In this document: positions 54,706 through 64,000 of the stretch, one piece after another | How positions within the stretch are numbered: the stretch's first letter is position 1 | Layout: each line of letters begins with the position of its first letter | DNA from: Halioglobus japonicus | GTDB taxonomy: Bacteria; Pseudomonadota; Gammaproteobacteria; Pseudomonadales; Halieaceae | Assembly: GCF_001983995.1 (NCBI RefSeq) | Contig: NZ_CP019450.1 | Location: 1,054,001-1,118,000, forward strand | Reading direction: 5' to 3' | Length of the DNA: 64,000 nucleotides | Position numbers and translations under genes: made by a program | The notes under the pieces: model-generated | What the model was told of the DNA's origin: nothing | Databases searched by the model: none | What the model saw: the letters and a program-made list of their open reading frames with translations, nothing else

Positions 54706-55215
54706 ATGGATGTTGAGCAGCGATTACAGGCGCTGGAAACTGAACTTGGGCGATTGTCGGCCATGGAAGAGATTCGCCAGTTGAAGGCTCGTTACCTGAA
54801 TGCCTGTGATCGTCAGGACCCGGGGGCGGTCCGTGACTGCTTTGCCGAGGGCGAAGTCATTATTGATATGTCTTATTTTGGTCATTGTGCGAACCGGGAT
54901 GAGTTTGTCGATGGCATTTTCATCCCTCGGGGCTGCCATGATTATGTGCTGGATATGCATCACTGCGCCAACCCGGAGATCGCTATTGTCGATGCCGAGC
55001 GTGCCACCGGCGTGTGGTCATTGAACTACCGTAATATCAATACCAACGACCAGACAGTGACCATGATTTCCGCGTTGTATCACGATGAGTACCGACGTGT
55101 AGATGGCCTCTGGAAAATTGCACGATCGCGCACCGAGTATCGCACAGCGCTACATTTGTTGTATGAGCCGGGAAGCCTGCAGTTGCAAACTGCTGCGCGC
55201 ACCTTGATGGGCTGA
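54706..55215 (+). CDS. SnoaL/NTF2-like domain protein
   Basis: Soluble protein of 169 residues from the ATG at 54706 (AAGGA 7 bp upstream). A coiled N-terminal helix (VEQRLQALETELGRLSAMEEIRQLKARYLNACDRQDPGAVRDCF) begins the SnoaL_4-type fold, then strands with RGCHDYVLDMHHCANPEIAI and WKIARSRTEYRT. Similar proteins act on small hydrophobic substrates, as isomerases or dehydratases, but no function can be assigned. A longer frame (54586) overlaps the divergent phospholipase gene and is rejected. Confidence 0.85.
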   Translation: MDVEQRLQALETELGRLSAMEEIRQLKARYLNACDRQDPGAVRDCFAEGEVIIDMSYFGHCANRDEFVDGIFIPRGCHDYVLDMHHCANPEIAIVDAERATGVWSLNYRNINTNDQTVTMISALYHDEYRRVDGLWKIARSRTEYRTALHLLYEPGSLQLQTAARTLMG

Positions 55216-55288
55216 ATGTCGTCAGCAGGTTGTACTATGCTGGTCCAATAATGAAATACGAATAACGAAAACCAAGGGAATTGAATCA

Positions 55289-57322
55289 ATGAGTATCAGA
55301 ATGAGAATCCTGGGCATTGTGTGTTTATTACCTCTGGTAGTGGGCGGCTGTGCGACCCCTCCCGCAGAGGAGCAAGTGGCGCTGATCGAGCGCTCTCAAC
55401 TGTTCGGTAATCCCAGTCGGTTTCAGGGCCGCCTCAGCCCAGACGGGACGCTGATGAGCTTCCGCGCACCGCTGGACGGTGTCATGAATATCTGGGTGGC
55501 CCCCGTGGGGGATTTCGAGGCCGCCAAACCTGTCACGCGCGATACTGGACGAGGGGTGCCCAGTCATTTCTGGGCCCTGGACAGTGTGCATCTGCTGTAT
55601 ATACAGGATCGCGACGGCGACGAAAACTGGCATATGTACCGGGTGAACGTGGGAACTGGTGAAATGGCCGACCTGACCCCCTATGACGGTGTGCGAGCGG
55701 TTAACCTTGGCCAGAGCGAGCGTCATCCAGGCAAAATCGTCATCGGCATGAACGACCGCGACCCCCGCTGGCACGATGCCTACCTTGTTGACCTGGCGTC
55801 CGCCGAGCGCACGTTGCTGGCAGAGAACGAGGGCTTTATCAGCCTGTTGGTTGACAATAATCTTGAAGTGCGCGGCGCTCTGGCGCCCACTGACGAGGGT
55901 GGCGCGACCGTACTGAGGCGTTCGGGCGATGAATGGTTGCCGGTACTCGATATACCGGTGGAAGATTACCGCACCAGCTCGGTGCTGGGTTTTGATGCCG
56001 ACAACAAGCACATCTACATGCTGGACAGCCGCAATCGGGACAAGGCGGCGCTGGTCCGTGTTGATTTTGCCACGGGTAAGACTCGCCCGATCGCACACTC
56101 CGACCAGGCTGATATCGGCTCCGTGCTGATGGATCCGCGGACCCACAAACCCGTGGCAGTCGGTGTGCGTGTGCATGAGCTCAAGTGGACAGCGCTTGAT
56201 CCTGCCTTCGAAGCGGATTTCGCTGCGCTGGCAGAACAGGCCATAGGCGATGCGGAAATACTGGCGACGACGCTCGATGCCAGTCGCTGGATCATCTATC
56301 AGTCCCGGGCCGATGGTTCGCCGGTATATGCGGTATATGACCGGTCTACCCGAGCCCTGGATACCATGTTTGTGACCAACCCGGATCTAGAGGGGTTGCC
56401 GCTGTCTCCTGCGCACAATGTGACCATTCCCTCCCGCGACGGCCTCGACCTGGTGTCGTACCTGACCGTACCACGCGGAGTTCAGGTGGATGCAGAGGGG
56501 ATGCCTAGTCAGCCGGGCCCGATGGTGTTGTTGGTTCATGGCGGCCCCTGGGCCCGGGATATGGCCGGTTACTCCGGTGAGGTGCAATTCCTCGCCAATC
56601 GCGGCTATGCCGTATTGCAAGTGAATTACCGGGGGTCTTCTGGGTTTGGCAAAGCGTTCATCAATGCTGGCGACAAGCAGTGGGCGGCCAACATGCACAA
56701 TGACCTGGTAGATGCGGTAGCCTGGGCTGTAGATGCTGGCGTCGCCGACCCCGACAGTGTTGCCATCATGGGCACCAGCTATGGTGGTTATGCCACGCTG
56801 GTAGGACTGACCTTCACCCCGGAGCTGTTCGCTTGTGGTGTCGATGTGGTCGGTCCCTCCAATCTTGAAACGCTGATTGCTTCAATCCCGCCGTACTGGA
56901 CTTCCTTCGTCCGGTCCCTGATTAACGCGCTCGGTGATCCGGATACCGAGGAAGGCCTGGCTTTGCTCAAGGATCGCTCCCCGGTGAACCGGGTGGATCA
57001 GATCCGTCGCCCTCTGCTGATCGGGCAGGGCGCCAATGATCCCAGGGTCAAGCAGGCTGAGTCAGATCAGATCGTCGAGGCCATGCAGGCGAGCAACATT
57101 CCGGTGACCTATGCCTTGTATCCCGATGAGGGGCATGGCTTCCAGAAGCCAGAAAATACCATCTCCTTTTACGCACTGGCCGATGGTTTTCTGAGTCAGT
57201 GCCTGGGGGGGCGACACCAACCGATTGGCGATGATCTCCAGGGATCCAGCCTGCAGGTACTCGAAGGTGTCGAGGGAGTGCCCGGGCTGGCCGAGGCTCT
57301 GGAGGCCGCTGAACGGCGCTAG
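55289..57322 (+). CDS. S9 family serine peptidase (acylaminoacyl-peptidase/DPP-like), lipoprotein
   Basis: Membrane-anchored prolyl-oligopeptidase-type enzyme of 677 residues. The signal peptide ends in a lipobox (VVGGC, Cys21). Residues about 40-370 form a beta-propeller, and about 390-650 the alpha/beta-hydrolase domain with the triad Ser497 (GTSYGGY), Asp584 (GANDPRVKQAES) and His616 (DEGHGF). It would cut short peptides at the periplasmic face. The last 30 or so residues, after the hydrolase domain, are an unrelated short tail. Confidence 0.92.
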   Translation: MSIRMRILGIVCLLPLVVGGCATPPAEEQVALIERSQLFGNPSRFQGRLSPDGTLMSFRAPLDGVMNIWVAPVGDFEAAKPVTRDTGRGVPSHFWALDSVHLLYIQDRDGDENWHMYRVNVGTGEMADLTPYDGVRAVNLGQSERHPGKIVIGMNDRDPRWHDAYLVDLASAERTLLAENEGFISLLVDNNLEVRGALAPTDEGGATVLRRSGDEWLPVLDIPVEDYRTSSVLGFDADNKHIYMLDSRNRDKAALVRVDFATGKTRPIAHSDQADIGSVLMDPRTHKPVAVGVRVHELKWTALDPAFEADFAALAEQAIGDAEILATTLDASRWIIYQSRADGSPVYAVYDRSTRALDTMFVTNPDLEGLPLSPAHNVTIPSRDGLDLVSYLTVPRGVQVDAEGMPSQPGPMVLLVHGGPWARDMAGYSGEVQFLANRGYAVLQVNYRGSSGFGKAFINAGDKQWAANMHNDLVDAVAWAVDAGVADPDSVAIMGTSYGGYATLVGLTFTPELFACGVDVVGPSNLETLIASIPPYWTSFVRSLINALGDPDTEEGLALLKDRSPVNRVDQIRRPLLIGQGANDPRVKQAESDQIVEAMQASNIPVTYALYPDEGHGFQKPENTISFYALADGFLSQCLGGRHQPIGDDLQGSSLQVLEGVEGVPGLAEALEAAERR

Positions 57323-57383
57323 GTCTCGCTTAGGGTAAGACAGTGCTGTTAGGCTAGGCACATAACAAAAGCAGGAGTTGGCT

Positions 57384-58934
57384 GTGAAGAATATGCGCCT
57401 GGCGTTGGTGACCCACACTATCTTACTGGCGGTTGTCGCGATATTGCTAACAGCGTGTGCGTCGGTGCCCTATGACTACCCCCGCTCAACCACGACCTAT
57501 GTGCCGGGTTCGGACGCCACGGTACTGGGCACGGCCGGGGAGCGCTGGAAGGCAACCCACGGCGACAAGGGTGGTTTTGTCGGTATGGCATCGGGCGTGG
57601 ATGCCCTCGGCGCCCGCCTGCGCCTGTTCGAGCTGGCCGAAGAAACGGTCGATGCGCAGTATTTCATTCTCAAAAAGGACCGGGCGGGCGTCCTGTTCGT
57701 CAATGAACTGCTGCTGGCCGCTGACCGGGGTGTTCGGGTGCGGTTGCTGGTGGACGACATCTTCTCGCCGGGTGTGGACCACGCCTTTTCAGTGATCGCT
57801 GCCCATCCCAACGTCGAGGTGCGCCTATTCAACCCGCTGCCCCGCCAGACCTTCAAGTATCTCGGCTACCTCACGCAGTTTGAGCGCGCGAACCGGCGTA
57901 TGCATAACAAGTCGTTCACGGTGGATGGTGCCTTCAGTATTGTCGGCGGGCGCAATATCGGCGAGGAATACTTCGAGATCGATCAGGACACACGTTTTGA
58001 TGACTACGAAGTGCTGATGATTGGTGACATCGTTGAGCAGGTGCAGCAGGGATTCGACGTGTTCTGGAACAGTGAGCTGGCGGTACCCATCGAGGCGTTT
58101 GGGATTGATGTATCTCAGAACGAGCTGGACGAATGGCGCTCGGGTGCCTTGCGAGAAGTGCATGAGGAGGCGAAAGCGCTCTACGAGGGCGCCCTGGACA
58201 GTCGGCTGTTGCAGCGTCTGAACAGTGGCGAACTAAACCCGGTGGTTGCTGAAGCCGCCCTTTATACGGACACCCCTGACAAGCTGTTAACCAAGGTGGG
58301 GGATCGCGACCAGGCGGTGTTGGCCCTCGAGCTGGGGCGCCGCTTCCGCGAGGCCTCTGATGAGCTATTCATCGTCACGCCGTATTACATCCCCCAGGAC
58401 TACGGCATGAAACTCGTAGAGGATCTGTTGGCGCGGGGAGTCACGGTCAAGTTGGTCACCAACTCGCTCGCCTCCACGAACCATGTGCCTGTTCATGGTG
58501 CTTACAAGTACTACCGGCGCAAGTTGTTGGAAATGGGAGTGGAGATCTACGAAATTAAGGTCGATGCCGTCGATGGCCCTAATGAATGGGGGTATCAGCC
58601 CGGCAAGCTGACCCTGCATTCCAAGGCGACGGCCATTGATCGAGACAGTATTTTCATTGGCTCATTGAACTTTGATCCGCGATCTATCCTGATCAATACC
58701 GAGATGGGGATTTTCATTGAGTCCAGCGAAGCCGGGAGTGGATTCACCCTGCAGCTCGAGGATGAACTCAGCCGCATCAGTTGGCGGGTCGAGCTCGATG
58801 ATGACGACAAGCTGCGCTGGACCTACGATCACGAGGGGGTTCAAGAGGTGGTTTACAAGGAACCCCAGGCCGGCTGGTGGCGGCGATTTCAAGCCGGATT
58901 CTACGGTTTGCTGCCGATCGAAGATCAGCTCTGA
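57384..58934 (+). CDS. Phospholipase D-family lipoprotein (second copy)
   Basis: Paralogue of the gene at 53070, 516 residues from GTG 57384 (GGAG 7 bp before); TTG 57378 and ATG 57393 are alternatives. Lipobox LLTAC (Cys25). HKD motifs are HNKSFTVD (174-181) and HSKATAID (about 410), with GGRNIGEEYFEIDQDTRFDDYEVL between, as in cardiolipin synthase C. It ends 7 bp from the thiamine operon's convergent rhodanese segment. Two such enzymes within 6 kb may have partly separate substrates. Confidence 0.92.
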   Translation: MKNMRLALVTHTILLAVVAILLTACASVPYDYPRSTTTYVPGSDATVLGTAGERWKATHGDKGGFVGMASGVDALGARLRLFELAEETVDAQYFILKKDRAGVLFVNELLLAADRGVRVRLLVDDIFSPGVDHAFSVIAAHPNVEVRLFNPLPRQTFKYLGYLTQFERANRRMHNKSFTVDGAFSIVGGRNIGEEYFEIDQDTRFDDYEVLMIGDIVEQVQQGFDVFWNSELAVPIEAFGIDVSQNELDEWRSGALREVHEEAKALYEGALDSRLLQRLNSGELNPVVAEAALYTDTPDKLLTKVGDRDQAVLALELGRRFREASDELFIVTPYYIPQDYGMKLVEDLLARGVTVKLVTNSLASTNHVPVHGAYKYYRRKLLEMGVEIYEIKVDAVDGPNEWGYQPGKLTLHSKATAIDRDSIFIGSLNFDPRSILINTEMGIFIESSEAGSGFTLQLEDELSRISWRVELDDDDKLRWTYDHEGVQEVVYKEPQAGWWRRFQAGFYGLLPIEDQL

Positions 58935-58941
58935 GGTACGG

Positions 58942-59250
58942 TCAATCAGCGGTTGACTGGCCGGTATAGCCGCCCGCCAACGACATGGCCTTGGTCAGTC
59001 CATGTTGGCGCAGCATCGCCACCGCAGAGCGGCTGCGAATGCCAGATTGGCAATACACCAATACCGGTTTGCCGCTCTCCAGCAAATCATCTGCTGCCTC
59101 AGCGAGTTCTGCCAGCGGTATGTGGTCTCCACCCAGATTGCCCGCAATGTGTTCCTCATAAGAGCGGACGTCAATAAGCAGCGGGTGATGCTCTTCAAGG
59201 AATTGCCTGAAAGCCGCGGCAGCGACTTCCTCAATGCTCGTATCAATTCC
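58942..59250 (-). pseudogene. Rhodanese domain detached from ThiF/MoeB by a frameshift
   Basis: In a frame shifted from the upstream gene, the DNA encodes a full rhodanese domain: IDTSIEEVAAAAFRQFLEEHHPLLIDVRSYEEHIAGNLGG, then VLVYCQSGIRSRSAVAMLRQHG with the active Cys, ending GGYTGQSTAD at the stop 58942. Many MoeB/ThiF proteins carry exactly such a C-terminal domain. One extra C in the CCCGGGG tract (59249-59255) would fuse it to the adenylating domain. As it stands it has no start codon of its own. Confidence 0.8.
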
Positions 59251-60014
59251 CGGGGCTGGTAGTCAGCGGTTCTGTCGCGATAGGTCTGGCGGCCGCTGCA
59301 GAGTACGCAACCGGGGTCAGGGCTAAGCTTGAACTGGCGCAACTTGAGTCCGGCGCCGTCGACGCTCACCAGGCTGTTATCGGTGGGTGTGTTTTCAGGG
59401 CCTAGGAATTTGATAGCTTCCAGCGCCTGCAGGGTGCCCATGACACCGGGGACCGCCCCGATTACACCTGCCTGGTTGCAGTCGGGGGCCTCACTGAGCT
59501 CTGGGAACAGGCAGCGGAAGCAGGCCTCCCCTGGGGTGAACAGGGCCAGCTGCCCGGAGAAGCCGAGGACACTGGCATATACCCAGGGTTTGGCCAGCGC
59601 GTGGCAGATATCGTTAATCAGGTAGCGGGTGTGGAAGTTGTCCGTACAGTCCAGCACCAGGTCGACATCGCTGAATAACTGTTCCGCCAGCGCAATGTCG
59701 AGAAAGGAATCCACGGCATGGATTGCGATGCCGCTGTTGCGCTGTGCCAACTGCTCCGCAGCGGCAGCGGCCTTGTTGCGGTCGATATCCGCTTCGCGAA
59801 ACAGCACCTGACGCTGCAGGTTGGAGAGGCTGACGGTGTCGCCGTCGACGAGGGTCAGTCTGCCTACGCCGGCGGCCGCCAGGTACAGACTCGCCGGGCA
59901 GCCGAGTCCGCCAAGCCCAACAATACAGATATGGCTCGCCCCCAGTGCCTGCTGTCCGGCTTCGCCGAAGCCCTGCAATTGCAGGTGGCGCTGGTAGCGC
60001 TGGCGTTCATCCAT
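58995..60014 (-). CDS. thiF: Sulfur-carrier adenylyltransferase ThiF (MoeB-type), C-terminus frameshifted
   Basis: E1-like enzyme that adenylates the C-terminal Gly of ThiS as the first step of sulfur loading in thiazole synthesis. The domain (residues 1 to about 250) is complete: ICIVGLGGLGCPASLYLAAAGVGRLTLVDGDTVSLSNLQRQ nucleotide loop, the catalytic Arg/Asp region and zinc Cys pairs (CFRC and CVLC). After Cys-rich CSGRQTYRDRTADYQ the frame shifts into about 90 non-conserved residues, while the expected rhodanese domain is in another frame. Start is ATG 60014, overlapping the thiDE stop. Placement last in the thi operon favours ThiF over molybdopterin MoeB. Confidence 0.85.
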   Translation of the reverse strand: MDERQRYQRHLQLQGFGEAGQQALGASHICIVGLGGLGCPASLYLAAAGVGRLTLVDGDTVSLSNLQRQVLFREADIDRNKAAAAAEQLAQRNSGIAIHAVDSFLDIALAEQLFSDVDLVLDCTDNFHTRYLINDICHALAKPWVYASVLGFSGQLALFTPGEACFRCLFPELSEAPDCNQAGVIGAVPGVMGTLQALEAIKFLGPENTPTDNSLVSVDGAGLKLRQFKLSPDPGCVLCSGRQTYRDRTADYQPRELIRALRKSLPRLSGNSLKSITRCLLTSALMRNTLRAIWVETTYRWQNSLRQQMICWRAANRYWCIANLAFAAALRWRCCANMD

Positions 60015-61515
60015 GGCTGGCATGTACACCATTGGCCATCCGCGCCATCAGGTCGCGGGTGACGGATTCCGGGTCGTCTGCATCGGTGATTGCGGTAATC
60101 ATGGCAACGCCCGAAACACCGGTGGCGGACACCTGGCCAATGTTGTGATCCTTGATGCCGGCGATGGCGACCAGTGGAAAGTCCGCCAGGGCCTCGGTCC
60201 AGTATTGCAGTCCGTCCAGCCCGTGGGGTACCCAGGGCATGTCCTTGGTCTGGGTGGCATAGGTGGGGCCCACGGCGATATAGGAGGGGCGCAGCGCCAA
60301 TCCCCGGGCGAGTTCGTAGTGGCAGTGATTGCTCACACCCAGGCGCAGGCCGGCCGCAGCAATAGCCTTCAGGTCGGCGCTTTCCAGGTCCTCCTGGCCC
60401 AGGTGAACGCCGTAGGCCTGGTGTTCAACGGCTAGCTGCCAGTAATCGTTGATAAACAGGCGACAGTGATGGTCGCGGGCGATGCGCACGGCTTCGGCAA
60501 TTTCATCCGACAAGGCATCGCCGTGCAGGTCTTTGATGCGCAGTTGAATGGTGGTCACGCCCAGGGGCAAAAGTTGCTGTAGCCAGACGGCGCGATCGAC
60601 AATGGGATACAGACCAAGCTGGGGCTGCTCTTCGCTGACACAGGAAGGGAAGTTCAGGGCTGAGGGAAGCTTATCGTCCCGATAGCCCGGCCAGTTTCCG
60701 TTGGGGAATCCCATTGGCCTTGGGCAGCCTCGTTGACCATTGACGGGACCTGCGCGTTCGATGGCCTGATGCAGCGCCATGCGGGCGATCACCAGCGCAT
60801 CGCGGACCTCGTAGCCGCGGGCCATCGCCGCCGCGATCAAGCTCGCAAGGGCGCAGCCGGTTCCTCGCAGATGGGGCGTGTCCAGCCGGGGCTGGGCGAG
60901 CTGGAAATGATGATCCGGCCCGACACAGGTATCGACAATCGGGTCGGCATCGCTGTGCCCGCCTTTGACCACAACCCATGTCGCGCCAGCCTCACGCAGC
61001 GCCGCTGCGGCCTGATCGGGGTTGTTGCCCGCGGCGGTGAGAGCGCCAGCTTCAGGCAGATTTGGTGTTACAACTGTGGCCAGTGGAAGTAGTTTCGCCA
61101 GCGTCTTGGCTCGGCCCGTAAGGTCTGCCTCGGCGCCCTCACTGGATGTCGCAAGAACGGTGTCCAGTACGACCGGCAGCCCCAGCTGCGGCAGCTTGTG
61201 CCCGAGCATCTCGATCTGCTCAGCACTGGCGAGCATGCCGATTTTAATTACGCGGGGCGACAGGGCCATCGCCGCATCGATCTGCGATTCGAGTACGTCG
61301 GCATTTACCGGATTCACGGCGAACAGCCCGTCGTTATTCTGCGCTGTGGTGGCGGTGACCGCCGCGGCGGCATGAATGTCCAGTGCCTCGCAACTGCGTG
61401 CGTCCATGTGCAGCCCCGCCAGGCCAGCCGAGTCCACGCCGCCAATGCACAGCACCGTGGGACGATCAGTGACGGGGTGGTAGGCGTGGGTGGTAACCTG
61501 GTACAGCTCAGCCAT
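60007..61515 (-). CDS. thiDE: Bifunctional HMP-phosphate kinase / thiamine-phosphate synthase (ThiD-ThiE fusion)
   Basis: Fusion of 502 residues. Residues about 15-275 are a ThiD-type ribokinase-fold kinase ([49 protein letters not shown] as anion hole). Residues about 300-500 are the ThiE barrel ([43 protein letters not shown]). It phosphorylates HMP-P and joins HMP-PP with thiazole phosphate to give thiamine phosphate. Start is ATG 61515, inside the thiG end (8-bp overlap). The first nucleotide motif is a variant of the usual G-x-D-x-S-G-G-A-G, as often seen in fused forms. Confidence 0.92.
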   Translation of the reverse strand: MAELYQVTTHAYHPVTDRPTVLCIGGVDSAGLAGLHMDARSCEALDIHAAAAVTATTAQNNDGLFAVNPVNADVLESQIDAAMALSPRVIKIGMLASAEQIEMLGHKLPQLGLPVVLDTVLATSSEGAEADLTGRAKTLAKLLPLATVVTPNLPEAGALTAAGNNPDQAAAALREAGATWVVVKGGHSDADPIVDTCVGPDHHFQLAQPRLDTPHLRGTGCALASLIAAAMARGYEVRDALVIARMALHQAIERAGPVNGQRGCPRPMGFPNGNWPGYRDDKLPSALNFPSCVSEEQPQLGLYPIVDRAVWLQQLLPLGVTTIQLRIKDLHGDALSDEIAEAVRIARDHHCRLFINDYWQLAVEHQAYGVHLGQEDLESADLKAIAAAGLRLGVSNHCHYELARGLALRPSYIAVGPTYATQTKDMPWVPHGLDGLQYWTEALADFPLVAIAGIKDHNIGQVSATGVSGVAMITAITDADDPESVTRDLMARMANGVHASHG

Positions 61516-62290
61516 TTTGCTGCCAGAAGGGCGTGCCCAGCGTGGGGGTACTGGGCTGGGCCAGGTCTTTCTCCGGCATGATGCCCGCTTCATAGGCACA
61601 GCGACCGGCTTCGACGGCGGCCCCAAAGCCTCGCGCCATGGTCACCGGGTCGGGTGAGCGTGCAATCGCCGTATTGAGCAGTACCGCGTCATAGCCCAGC
61701 TCCATGGCCTGGGCCGCGTGGGAGGGGGCACCAATTCCCGCGTCAACCACCAGCGTGATATCGGGCATACGCTGGCGCAGCTGCTTAAGCGCGTAGGGGT
61801 TGATGAGCCCCTTGCCGGTGCCAATCGGAGCGCCCCAGGGCATCAGTATGCGGCAACCTGCGTCTACGAGCTTTTCGCACAGCACCAGGTCATCGGTGCA
61901 GTACGGGAACACCTCAAAGCCCTGGGCAATCAACTCGCGGGTGGCTTCCAGCAGTGCGAAAGGGTCCGGCTGCAGGCTGTATTCATCACCGATGACTTCC
62001 AGCTTTATCCAGTTGGTGTCAAACAGCTCACGCGCCATTTGCGAGGTGGTCACCGCTTCCTTGACTGAGTGGCAGCCGGCGGTGTTGGGCAGCACGTGCA
62101 GGCCGGTTTCTTTAATGGTTTCCCAGAAAATGTTCTGGGCACTGGCCTGCTGGGCCTGACGCCGCAGGGAGACGGTGACAACATCTGCGCGTGAAGCGCG
62201 AATGGCGTCGGCCATAATCTTTGGCGAGGGATACATGGCAGAGCCGATGAACAGGCGGCTCTCGATCTGTTGGTCAGCGAGATTCCACAT
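61508..62290 (-). CDS. thiG: Thiazole synthase ThiG
   Basis: Forms thiazole phosphate from 1-deoxyxylulose phosphate, dehydroglycine and ThiS-thiocarboxylate. TIM barrel of 260 residues with the Schiff-base Lys in [16 protein letters not shown] near the N terminus, [17 protein letters not shown] and [30 protein letters not shown]. Overlaps thiDE by 8 bp and starts 5 bp after the thiS stop, with which its product forms a complex. Confidence 0.97.
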   Translation of the reverse strand: MWNLADQQIESRLFIGSAMYPSPKIMADAIRASRADVVTVSLRRQAQQASAQNIFWETIKETGLHVLPNTAGCHSVKEAVTTSQMARELFDTNWIKLEVIGDEYSLQPDPFALLEATRELIAQGFEVFPYCTDDLVLCEKLVDAGCRILMPWGAPIGTGKGLINPYALKQLRQRMPDITLVVDAGIGAPSHAAQAMELGYDAVLLNTAIARSPDPVTMARGFGAAVEAGRCAYEAGIMPEKDLAQPSTPTLGTPFWQQNG

Positions 62291-62295
62291 ACGGT

Positions 62296-62505
62296 TCAGC
62301 CCCCTTGCATGGGAACCAGCAACTCGAGCTGGTCTCCGGCTTCGATGGTGGTGTCGGGATAGGCGGGGCGAGGTACAAAGTTCTCGTTGACTGCTACGGC
62401 AAAGTTGGCGGGCAGGTCGGGCAGCTGCGCCAGGAGCTCGCTGAGGGGCTGCGGGCCGCTGACCTGGCGTGCTTCGCCATTAATCTGTATCTGAATCGTA
62501 CTCAT
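62296..62505 (-). CDS. thiS: Sulfur carrier protein ThiS
   Basis: Ubiquitin-like sulfur carrier of 69 residues. It begins [15 protein letters not shown] and ends in the Gly-Gly tail (VPMQGG) whose last Gly is adenylated by ThiF and turned to a thiocarboxylate. [30 protein letters not shown] is a typical core. Overlaps the thiO stop by 4 bp. Confidence 0.96.
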   Translation of the reverse strand: MSTIQIQINGEARQVSGPQPLSELLAQLPDLPANFAVAVNENFVPRPAYPDTTIEAGDQLELLVPMQGG

Positions 62506-63569
62506 ATTGCTTGTTTTACCGATGATTGGGTGGCGTCCAGCAGCTGTTGGGCGCGTTCGGCCATAGCTGGTGCCAGCAAGTACCCATGGCGGTACAGGCC
62601 GTTGACTTGCAGAACACCTTCTTCCAGCCGAACGAGGGGCTGGTTGTCCAGCAGCGCGGGGCGGCAGTTGGTGCGGGTCGCGACAATTCTCGCCTCGGCA
62701 AAGGCCGGATGAATGGCATACAGCGCCGACAAAAGTTCCAGCGCCGAGCGCACACTGATCTCACTGGTGTCGTCGCTTTCGATCTGGGTGGCGCCGAGCA
62801 GGTAGTGATGATTCGCGCGTGGTACCAGGTACAGGCGATAGCGCGGGTGCATCAGCCTAACCATGCGCGAGATGCTCACCTCGGGGGCATAGACCTCTAT
62901 GACTTCGCCGCGCACACCGCGCAGCCCGGGCAAATCCTCAGCGGCGCCCAGGCCGCGGCAGTCCGCCACCCAGTCAAAGTGGTGCCGGCCATTGGCGCTG
63001 ACGATAAGTTTGGCTTGGAGTTCACTGACCTCGCATTGGCTATGCCACAGGGCGCCGTTGGCTTGCAGGGTGTCGGCGAGGGCTGCCATGAGTGTGTCTG
63101 TATACACCCAGCTCTCGGCTGCCAGGAATGTGGCGTTGCCAAACTGTGGCGCCAGTTCCGGTTCCAGTTCGGCCAGACCTTGCCGGTCCAGAAACGCAAT
63201 GCCAGGCTCGCCGGGGAGCTTGCGTGCCAGTAACTGATTGAAGTGTTCCAGGTCTGCTGCATCTTGCCCATGGGCGACCGCCAGTGATCCACCGCTATGA
63301 AAAACCTCTGGGGCATCCAGCTGAGCCACGATGTCGGGCCAGAGGCTCAGACTGCGCTGGCCCAGTTCGTAGATCAGACTTTCGGCGGACTCCAGTTCCG
63401 TGTATGGCGCGAGCATGCCGGCGGCGGTGTAGGCCGCCGCCGACCCGCACTCTATCGGGTCGCGATCGAACAGCGTGACCTGATATCCGGCATGTTGCAG
63501 TCGCAATGCCAGCAGCCGGCCCATAATGCCGGCGCCGGCTATGCCCACTGTGGTGCGTGCTTGGGTCAT
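62502..63569 (-). CDS. thiO: Glycine oxidase ThiO
   Basis: FAD-dependent enzyme of 355 residues, oxidising glycine to dehydroglycine with O2 for the thiazole ring. N-terminal dinucleotide loop GIAGAGIMGRLLALRLQHAGYQVTLFDRD, FAD-contact AAAYTAAGMLAPYTELE, and C-terminal NGLYRHGYLLAPAMA are characteristic. It replaces the anaerobic tyrosine lyase ThiH, so thiamine synthesis here needs oxygen. It lies 9 bp after thiC. Confidence 0.95.
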   Translation of the reverse strand: MTQARTTVGIAGAGIMGRLLALRLQHAGYQVTLFDRDPIECGSAAAYTAAGMLAPYTELESAESLIYELGQRSLSLWPDIVAQLDAPEVFHSGGSLAVAHGQDAADLEHFNQLLARKLPGEPGIAFLDRQGLAELEPELAPQFGNATFLAAESWVYTDTLMAALADTLQANGALWHSQCEVSELQAKLIVSANGRHHFDWVADCRGLGAAEDLPGLRGVRGEVIEVYAPEVSISRMVRLMHPRYRLYLVPRANHHYLLGATQIESDDTSEISVRSALELLSALYAIHPAFAEARIVATRTNCRPALLDNQPLVRLEEGVLQVNGLYRHGYLLAPAMAERAQQLLDATQSSVKQAI

Positions 63570-63578
63570 GAGCCTGGT

Positions 63579-64000
<422 letters not shown>

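Overview
The window is a compact, GC-rich chromosomal segment of a Gram-negative bacterium, most likely a marine gammaproteobacterium of the Cellvibrionales/Halieaceae type (inferred from the split class II ribonucleotide reductase NrdJa/NrdJb, the fused ThiD-ThiE, a TonB-dependent receptor, RutR-like regulation and many lipoprotein signals; no taxonomic marker gene is present). I see no insertion sequence, integrase, tRNA, rRNA or CRISPR array.

Layout. 1-16.9 kb is mixed metabolism: a Tas-like aldo/keto reductase cut by the window edge, a membrane-anchored amidohydrolase, a secreted M28 peptidase overlapping or abutting an AGCS amino-acid/Na+ symporter, a two-gene Tat-exported molybdenum hydroxylase (IorAB-like), NhaA, a rhodanese, a one-chain PyrD-PyrK fusion, a YegP-like protein, SelO and a D-aminoacylase-like amidohydrolase.

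16.9-43.0 kb is a dense purine-catabolic island. It encodes guanine deaminase, 8-oxoguanine deaminase, xanthine dehydrogenase (XdhA split by a frameshift, XdhB, XdhC), urate hydroxylase PuuD, UraH, UraD, allantoinase PuuE, allantoicase, ureidoglycolate lyase and urease with its accessory genes (ureD frameshifted). Together these could take guanine, 8-oxoguanine, hypoxanthine and xanthine to glyoxylate, CO2 and ammonia. Two inner-membrane purine permeases (AzgA type and XanQ/UacT type), a TonB-dependent receptor, a RutR-like TetR regulator, an Fe(II)/2-oxoglutarate oxygenase, two divergent phosphoribosyltransferase paralogues and a 76-residue HupE/UreJ-like peptide accompany them. A 16-bp inverted-repeat motif resembling the E. 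coli RutR box occurs in both main intergenic regions, upstream of xdhA and between the receptor and permease genes. It is the best candidate for the operator of the island.

43-59 kb is housekeeping and envelope functions: a glycine-zipper lipoprotein, AsmA, AvtA, a DUF3667 protein, NrdJa/NrdJb behind a pair of NrdR-box-like sites, a secreted SurE-like nucleotidase, two phospholipase-D-type lipoproteins, an S9 peptidase, and two decayed genes (an outer-membrane protein and a short-chain dehydrogenase). 59-64 kb is a thiamine operon on the minus strand (thiC-thiO-thiS-thiG-thiDE-thiF), with thiC cut by the window end.

Three otherwise intact pathway genes (ureD, xdhA, thiF) are each broken at a G/C homopolymer and each is restored by adding one base. 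This suggests sequence error as much as biology, and should be settled before any loss of function is claimed.
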